Shown piece after piece: positions 59,506 to 64,000 of a stretch of DNA of 64,000 nucleotides; the stretch's first letter is position 1; each line of letters starts with the position of its first letter. Source of the DNA: Ruminococcus bromii (GTDB lineage Bacteria > Bacillota > Clostridia > Oscillospirales > Acutalibacteraceae); the NCBI RefSeq assembly GCF_002834225.1, contig NZ_NNSR01000038.1, positions 37,236-101,235 on the forward strand. Direction: 5' to 3'. The notes under the pieces were generated by a model that had not been told where the DNA came from, searched no databases, and was given only the letters and a program-made list of their open reading frames with translations. A program made the position numbers and the translations under genes.

Positions 59506-60324
59506 ATGTCTTGTCAAGATGCTATCGGAGTTTTCGACTCCGGATTAGGCGGACTCAGCGCTGTGAAAGAGTTTTTACATGTGCTGCCAAACGAGAAAAT
59601 AATATACTTTGGAGATACGGGAAGAGTGCCATACGGCAACAGAAGCCGTGAAACAATTTCAAAGTATGCCTTTCAGGACGCAAGCTTTTTGTTGAAACAC
59701 AATGTTAAGACAATCGTTGCAGCCTGCGGCACGGTAAGCTCTGTTGCAGGCGATATGCTTGAAGAAAGGCTCCCTGTTCCCTACACAGGCGTTGTAAATC
59801 CAACCGCATTCATTGCAGACCGAAAAACAAAGAACGGTAAAATAGGAATTATCGGCACTGCCGCAACAATTTCGAGCCACAGCTACAAGCTCCGCCTTGA
59901 AAAGCTAAACCCAAAATACAAGGTTTATGAGCAGGCTTGTCCGCTTTTTGTTCCGCTTGTTGAAAACGGCTTCATCTGTCGTGACGACCAGATTGTAAGG
60001 CTTGTCATCAGAAGATATCTTTCCGAACTCAAGGAAACAGGCGTTGACACTCTTATTCTCGGCTGTACTCACTATCCGCTTTTGCGTGACGCAATTGCCG
60101 ACTTTATGGGTGACGGCGTTACTCTTGTTGACTCCGGATACGAAACTGCAATATATTGTGCAAAAATTCTCAGAGAAAATAAACTGCTCAATACAAGCGG
60201 TGAACATTATACGCCTGAATTTTATGTCAGCGACACTCCTGACGGATTTAAAAGCGTTGCAGGTCTGTTTTTGGGAAGAGATATGGAGCATACTGTTACA
60301 CAGATTGACATTGAACAGTATTGA
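59506..60324 (+). CDS. murI: Glutamate racemase
   Basis: 272 residues from the ATG at 59506 (AGAAGG upstream). It supplies D-glutamate for peptidoglycan. IGVFDSGLGGLSAVKEF, IYFGDTGRVPYGNRS and the second catalytic cysteine (LILGCTHYPLL) are standard. The first catalytic motif is AACGTVSS instead of the common ACNTA/S, so the Asn next to the cysteine is Gly. The frame upstream of 59506 lies over the promoter and is not used. Confidence 0.92.
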   Translation: MSCQDAIGVFDSGLGGLSAVKEFLHVLPNEKIIYFGDTGRVPYGNRSRETISKYAFQDASFLLKHNVKTIVAACGTVSSVAGDMLEERLPVPYTGVVNPTAFIADRKTKNGKIGIIGTAATISSHSYKLRLEKLNPKYKVYEQACPLFVPLVENGFICRDDQIVRLVIRRYLSELKETGVDTLILGCTHYPLLRDAIADFMGDGVTLVDSGYETAIYCAKILRENKLLNTSGEHYTPEFYVSDTPDGFKSVAGLFLGRDMEHTVTQIDIEQY

Positions 60325-60335
60325 TGAGGAAAACT

Positions 60336-60800
60336 ATGGGAGATAAGGAAAAGAATAAAGGTAAATATATGATTTCCATTCTGGGAGAACAGATTCTTGA
60401 CGATGACAGCGACAGAATTGAGGTTCTCACAGAGGGAAATTTTCTGATGAAAAAAGATCATTGTTACATAGGCTATAAGGAATATGACGAGGACGCGCCG
60501 CAGAGCTTTTATGACAATCTCATTAAGGTTCAGGGCGATGTGGTTACAATCACACGCAAGGGGGCTATGCGCTCACAGCTTATGCTTGAAAAAGGCAAAA
60601 GGCATCAATGCCTGTATCAGACGCCGGCAGGCGACCTTATGATAGGAGTTTTCACAAAAACAATGAACAACTCTCTTTCAAAAAAAGGCGGTACGCTTGA
60701 GGTCAGCTACACGCTTGATTTCAACAATGACCTTGTGAGCGAAAACAAGTTTAAAATTACGGTTGAAGAAAAAGAAAAGTTTGAAAATGAGGTAGATTGA
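60336..60800 (+). CDS. DUF1934 (YwiB-like) calycin-type protein
   Basis: 154 residues. The block YIGYKEYDEDAPQSFYDNLIKV, ITRKGAMRSQLMLEKGKRHQCLYQTPAG and the GxLEVSYTLDFNNDLVSEN strand series mark DUF1934, a small beta-barrel of unknown role. Members usually sit beside argS or murI in Firmicutes, as here. The ATG at 60336 follows GAGGA. It ends 1 base before argS. Confidence 0.88.
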   Translation: MGDKEKNKGKYMISILGEQILDDDSDRIEVLTEGNFLMKKDHCYIGYKEYDEDAPQSFYDNLIKVQGDVVTITRKGAMRSQLMLEKGKRHQCLYQTPAGDLMIGVFTKTMNNSLSKKGGTLEVSYTLDFNNDLVSENKFKITVEEKEKFENEVD

Positions 60801-60801
60801 T

Positions 60802-62538
60802 ATGGATACATACGCACTTGCTGTACAACAGCTAAAAAAAGCAATTGAAAACGCTATTGAAAAGGCAATATCAAACGGTGAACTTCCCCATGCGGAGGCC
60901 GCTCCGTTTATCATTGAAACACCTGCCGACAGAAGTCACGGTGACTTTGCCACCAACGCGGCAATGGCAGGCGCAAAGGCATTCCGTATGCCGCCTTTCA
61001 AAATTGCACAGGCTATCACATCAAACCTTGACCTTGAGGGTACAATGTTTGACCGCTTTGAAACAGCAGGTCCGGGATTCATCAACTTCTTCCTCGGCAC
61101 TGAATTTTATTCGGCTGTAATCAGAGAAATCCTTGCCAATCCCGAAGCATACGGCAGAAGTGAATACGGCAGAGATGAAAAGGTTATGGTTGAGTTCGTA
61201 TCCGCCAACCCGACAGGTCCTATGCACATGGGCAACGCAAGAGGCGGTGCTCTCGGCGACTGTCTTGCCGCTGTTCTTGACAAAGCAGGCTACAACGCAT
61301 GGCGTGAGTTTTATGTAAACGACGCCGGCAATCAGATTGAAAAGTTCGGCTGTTCACTTGAAGCAAGATATCTTCAGATTTTCAAGGGCGATGAAATAGA
61401 GTTCCCCGAGGACGGCTATCAGGGCGAGGACATCAAAGACCTTGCAAAAGAATATGCAGACCTGAACGGTGACAGCCTTGTTAATGTAAGCGCAGAAGAA
61501 CGCAAAAAGGCTCTTGTTGATTTTGCACTTCCGAAGAACATCGAGAAGATGCAGGCTGATATGGAAAAATACAAGATTTTCTATGACAAATGGTTCTTTG
61601 AAAGCGAGCTTCACAAGAGTGGTGCTGTTAAGGCTGTTGTTGACCTTCTCACGGAAAAAGGACTTACCTACGAAAAAGAGGGAGCTGTTTGGTACAAGAA
61701 CAAAGAGGTACTCACACAGAAGCTTCTCAAAGAGGGCAAGTCACAGAAATACATTGATAACCTTGAATTAAAGGACGATGTTCTCATTCGTCAGAACGGC
61801 AACCCGACATATTTTACAGCCGACATTGCATACCACAAGAACAAATTTGACCGTGGATTCACAACTCTTATTGATGTTTGGGGTGCAGACCACCACGGCC
61901 ATGTTATGAGAATGAAGGGCGCAATGGACGCCATAGGCTATGACGGTGACAAGCTCAATGTTGTCCTTATGCAGCTTGTTAAGCTTGTTAAGGACGGCGA
62001 GCTTGTAAAAATGAGCAAGCGTACAGGCAAGGCTATTCAGCTTGGCGATTTGCTTGACGAAGTGCCTGTTGACAGCGCAAGGTTCCTCTTTAACACCAAA
62101 GAGGCTAACACACAGATGGACTTTGACCTTGACCTTGCGGTAAGTCAGGACAACCAGAACCCTGTTTATTATGTTCAGTACGCACACGCAAGAATTTGCA
62201 GTATCTTCAAGTCACTTGCAAAAGAGGGCATTTCTCCAAGAGAATGTACAGACGCAGAGCTTGCACTCCTCACAGCTCCCGAAGAAAAGGAACTCATCAA
62301 TCATCTTGCGTCATACACCAACGAAATCATCAGTGCGGCAAAGGATTACGACCCAACCAAGGTTACACGCTATGTAACACAGCTTGCAACACTTTTCCAC
62401 AAGTTCTATAATGCCTGCCGTGTTAAAGGCGAAGAAGAAGGTCTTATGCAGGCAAGACTTGCACTTTGCAACTGTGTAAGAGCCGTTATTAAGAATGTTC
62501 TTACAATGTTCAACATCTCCTGCCCCGAAAGTATGTAA
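60802..62538 (+). CDS. argS: Arginyl-tRNA synthetase
   Basis: 578 residues. N-terminal tRNA-binding domain, the class I HIGH-like motif in VSANPTGPMHMGNARGGALGD, the KMSKRTG motif (LVKMSKRTGKAIQ) and the anticodon domain ending in VLTMFNISCPESM. GAGGT precedes the ATG. No T-box lies upstream, so it depends on the murI promoter. Its TAA opens repeat copy D. Confidence 0.96.
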   Translation: MDTYALAVQQLKKAIENAIEKAISNGELPHAEAAPFIIETPADRSHGDFATNAAMAGAKAFRMPPFKIAQAITSNLDLEGTMFDRFETAGPGFINFFLGTEFYSAVIREILANPEAYGRSEYGRDEKVMVEFVSANPTGPMHMGNARGGALGDCLAAVLDKAGYNAWREFYVNDAGNQIEKFGCSLEARYLQIFKGDEIEFPEDGYQGEDIKDLAKEYADLNGDSLVNVSAEERKKALVDFALPKNIEKMQADMEKYKIFYDKWFFESELHKSGAVKAVVDLLTEKGLTYEKEGAVWYKNKEVLTQKLLKEGKSQKYIDNLELKDDVLIRQNGNPTYFTADIAYHKNKFDRGFTTLIDVWGADHHGHVMRMKGAMDAIGYDGDKLNVVLMQLVKLVKDGELVKMSKRTGKAIQLGDLLDEVPVDSARFLFNTKEANTQMDFDLDLAVSQDNQNPVYYVQYAHARICSIFKSLAKEGISPRECTDAELALLTAPEEKELINHLASYTNEIISAAKDYDPTKVTRYVTQLATLFHKFYNACRVKGEEEGLMQARLALCNCVRAVIKNVLTMFNISCPESM

Positions 62539-62585
62539 GCAGCGTGTCGCTTCACCTTCTTTGAGCAGACAGTTTGAGTGATATC
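62536..62585 (+). repeat. Stop-codon-anchored repeat, copy D (diverged, after argS)
   Basis: It begins on the argS TAA with AGCG-TGT-CGCT, the same TGT-loop hairpin as copies A and C, and then shares GCAGACAGTTTGA. The 3' part is not recognisable. Confidence 0.5.
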
Positions 62586-62662
62586 AATTTTCTTGATGTT
62601 TTCAATTAAAATGTCTTGCTATCCGATCTTGCAATCCTAAGAGTTTTTCTGTAAAATATCTG

Positions 62663-62742
62663 TAGAGCATATTTTTCCTCCGTTTCAGGTTTTTAAGCAA
62701 TTCTATTTTAACGGATTTTGGTAAAATATGCTCTACTTTTTT
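62663..62742 (+). terminator. Long stem-loop downstream of argS
   Basis: Outer arms TAGAGCATATTTTTCC (62663-62678) and GGTAAAATATGCTCTA (62720-62735) differ at one position. An inner pair TCCGTT/AACGGA continues the stem. CTTTTTTT follows. It probably ends the argS transcript; the long arms also recall a miniature mobile element. Confidence 0.55.
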
Positions 62743-62779
62743 TGCTTTTTATTTGTAAGCTCTTTTTCTACCCAACTTT

Positions 62780-62989
62780 TATTACAGAGCCGCAACAACA
62801 AAATCAAAGTTCTCAAAAGAAATGCTTACGGCTACAGAAATTTCAAGCGTTTTCGTAACCGCATCTTACATATGTTTTCCAACAAACATATCAGTTCTGC
62901 AACAAAACAAGCGACAGCTTAATTCGCTGCCGCTTGTAATTCTCATATATTCTGTTTTTTCGGGTTACCCCAACTATTGACATTGAGCC
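62780..62989 (+). pseudogene. C-terminal relic of an ISL3-family transposase
   Basis: The frame to the TAA at 62920-62922 contains RNNKIKVLKRNAYGYRNFKR and FRNRILHMF, the C-terminal signature of ISL3 (DDE) transposases. The catalytic domain and start are gone. The sequence up to about 62780 in this frame is unrelated. At 62961-62989 the bases TTACCCCAACTATTGACATTGAGCC resemble, from memory, an ISL3-type inverted end. A hairpin (AAGCGACAGC/GCTGCCGCTT) surrounds the stop. Confidence 0.65.
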
Positions 62990-63045
62990 TGTTTCTATAA
63001 ATCATAATTGCCCTTTCTGCTTTCAACGCAAAAGGGCAAAAAATA

Positions 63046-63088
63046 ATGCCGACAGGTAATAGCATTAAAAGCTATAACTTGTCGGCAT
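63046..63088 (-). terminator. Terminator of the BspA-like gene
   Basis: Arms ATGCCGACAGGTAATAGC and GCTATAACTTGTCGGCAT pair with two mismatches. On the minus strand TATTTTTTGCCC follows. A second stem (TTGCCCTTT/AAAGGGCAA, about 63008-63039) with a T run lies further down. Confidence 0.75.
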
Positions 63089-63131
63089 TTAAATTCTAAA
63101 ATTTGACTTTATTTAATCTCCGCAAATATAA

Positions 63132-63998
63132 TCAGTCAACTATGTTATTCAATTCTTCAAAAGGTATATTGTGTTCATTTGCATATTGTTCTGCATATGA
63201 GCCTTTTATTCCATAGATTGTGAGCTTATCACAACCTTCAAAGGCATTATCCGCAATATCTTCTGCCTTATCGTAAATGATAATTTTCTCCAGCAAGGTG
63301 CAGTTTTCAAAAGCACCCCATTCAATGCTCTTAATATTTTTAGACAAAACTAACTGTTTTAAGGATATGCAATTACTAAATGTATATCGTTGTATTGCAG
63401 TAATATTATCGGGAATATTTATACTTTTTAGTGATGTGCAACCGGAAAAAGCACCGTATGCTATACCACGATCAGCAATATTATCCGGAATTACAAGCGT
63501 TTCTAATGAAGAACAGCCTGAAAATGATAAACTTTCAATTTCTTTTACATCACCATTAAAATTAACATTTTTCAGACTTTCACAATTCGTAAAAGAGAAT
63601 TGTTTTATAGTACTTGGGAGTTGTATGCTTTCTAATGAAATACAATGGTCAAAACATCTGTTAAATATATACTCTATCCCTTCAGAAACAACAATCTCTT
63701 TTACTATATCGTTATCCTCAAACATTCCTTTCCTTTCTGCTCCCCACAAATTGTATCCTGTAACATATCCGCCTAAAGCATTTACTTTATGGAAAAATAT
63801 TGTTGAAGGAATTACAACTTTCTCTGACGGGTAGTTTATCTTTACAATTGTTGCTGATTTATTTGTATATCCATCGGTTTCATATGTGTACCCAAACCAC
63901 CAATGTTCACTTGAACAGCTTTGCAGCAATATAAGTATCGCTATCACTACGCACAATATCCCGATAGGTAGTTTATATTTTTTTATTTTTTTCATCAT
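63132..63998 (-). CDS. BspA-like leucine-rich-repeat lipoprotein
   Basis: 288 residues. Lipoprotein-type N-terminus (KLPIGILCVVIAILILLQSC), then about seven LRR_5 (BspA/TpLRR) repeats from residue 105 to 265 with the pattern ISLESIQLPSTIKQFSFTNC, SLETLVIPDNIADRGIAYGA and SLKSINIPDNITAIQRYTF. The tail YAEQYANEHNIPFEEL is the common end of such repeats. These proteins are surface-exposed and bind host or bacterial proteins. The start (ATG 63998 or 63995) is at the window edge and its ribosome site cannot be seen. Confidence 0.82.
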   Translation of the reverse strand: MMKKIKKYKLPIGILCVVIAILILLQSCSSEHWWFGYTYETDGYTNKSATIVKINYPSEKVVIPSTIFFHKVNALGGYVTGYNLWGAERKGMFEDNDIVKEIVVSEGIEYIFNRCFDHCISLESIQLPSTIKQFSFTNCESLKNVNFNGDVKEIESLSFSGCSSLETLVIPDNIADRGIAYGAFSGCTSLKSINIPDNITAIQRYTFSNCISLKQLVLSKNIKSIEWGAFENCTLLEKIIIYDKAEDIADNAFEGCDKLTIYGIKGSYAEQYANEHNIPFEELNNIVD

Positions 63999-64000
63999 AT

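Overview
The window looks like a piece of chromosome from a low-GC Gram-positive anaerobe of the Clostridia, most like the gut Ruminococcaceae/Oscillospiraceae. The signs are strong AGGAGG-type ribosome sites, frequent TTG and GTG starts, an aspS-gatCAB block, hydroxylamine reductase (Hcp), a PduL-type phosphotransacylase, a Clostridia-style PstS, a BspA-like leucine-rich-repeat lipoprotein and fibronectin-III surface proteins. I see no tRNA or rRNA gene, no CRISPR array and no prophage. The genus is a guess from content; no marker gene was searched.

Layout. 0-0.75 kb: the end of an unknown gene, then a compact locus (about 446-714) with two promoters facing each other, one shared bidirectional terminator and a 20-residue hydrophobic peptide, organised like a type I toxin-antitoxin module. 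0.75-4.4 kb (minus): walJ-rlmH-rqcH and a frameshifted isochorismatase-family gene. 4.4-5.9 kb: murA behind a promoter with a palindrome in its spacer. 6.3-9.2 kb (plus): an ArsR-type metal sensor and a P1B metal ATPase with two nearly identical metal-binding domains. 9.2-14 kb (plus): a lipoprotein and ilvB-ilvN-ilvC. 14-20.6 kb: two surface proteins, a ferredoxin-thioredoxin-reductase-like mini protein and a two-component system. 20.7-29.5 kb: a CBS protein, a kinase-like protein, an LPG-synthase-type membrane protein, hcp, an Ig-like lipoprotein, an ABC-2 exporter and a hemolysin III homologue.

29.6-38.4 kb (minus) is a phosphate block: pstS-pstC-pstA-pstB-phoU, then phoP-phoR with its own promoter, then a Na/Pi cotransporter. 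PhoP-type TTTACA repeats lie upstream of pstS and, in an exact 11-bp array, upstream of the cotransporter. 38.5-45.8 kb: a TrpB2-type PLP enzyme, a small membrane protein, and aspS-gatC-gatA-gatB for charging tRNA by transamidation. 45.9-54.7 kb: a large FtsX-type exporter with its ATPase, a family-4 uracil-DNA glycosylase, pduL, an esterase, a four-helix-type small protein and pckA. 54.9-58.5 kb (minus): the conserved rpmG-secE-nusG-rplK-rplA-rplJ-rplL operon with an L10-type leader and attenuator. 58.6-62.5 kb: a hypothetical gene, then murI-DUF1934-argS. 62.5-64 kb: a transposase relic and a BspA-like lipoprotein.

The most interesting observations are the par/fst-like toxin-antitoxin locus at the left edge; a repeat family that begins exactly on the stop codons of ilvC, the trpB-like gene and argS; an orphan ferredoxin-thioredoxin-reductase-like protein that keeps its four presumed cluster ligands but has lost one active-site cysteine; and a symmetric leader that would hide the ribosome site of hcp.
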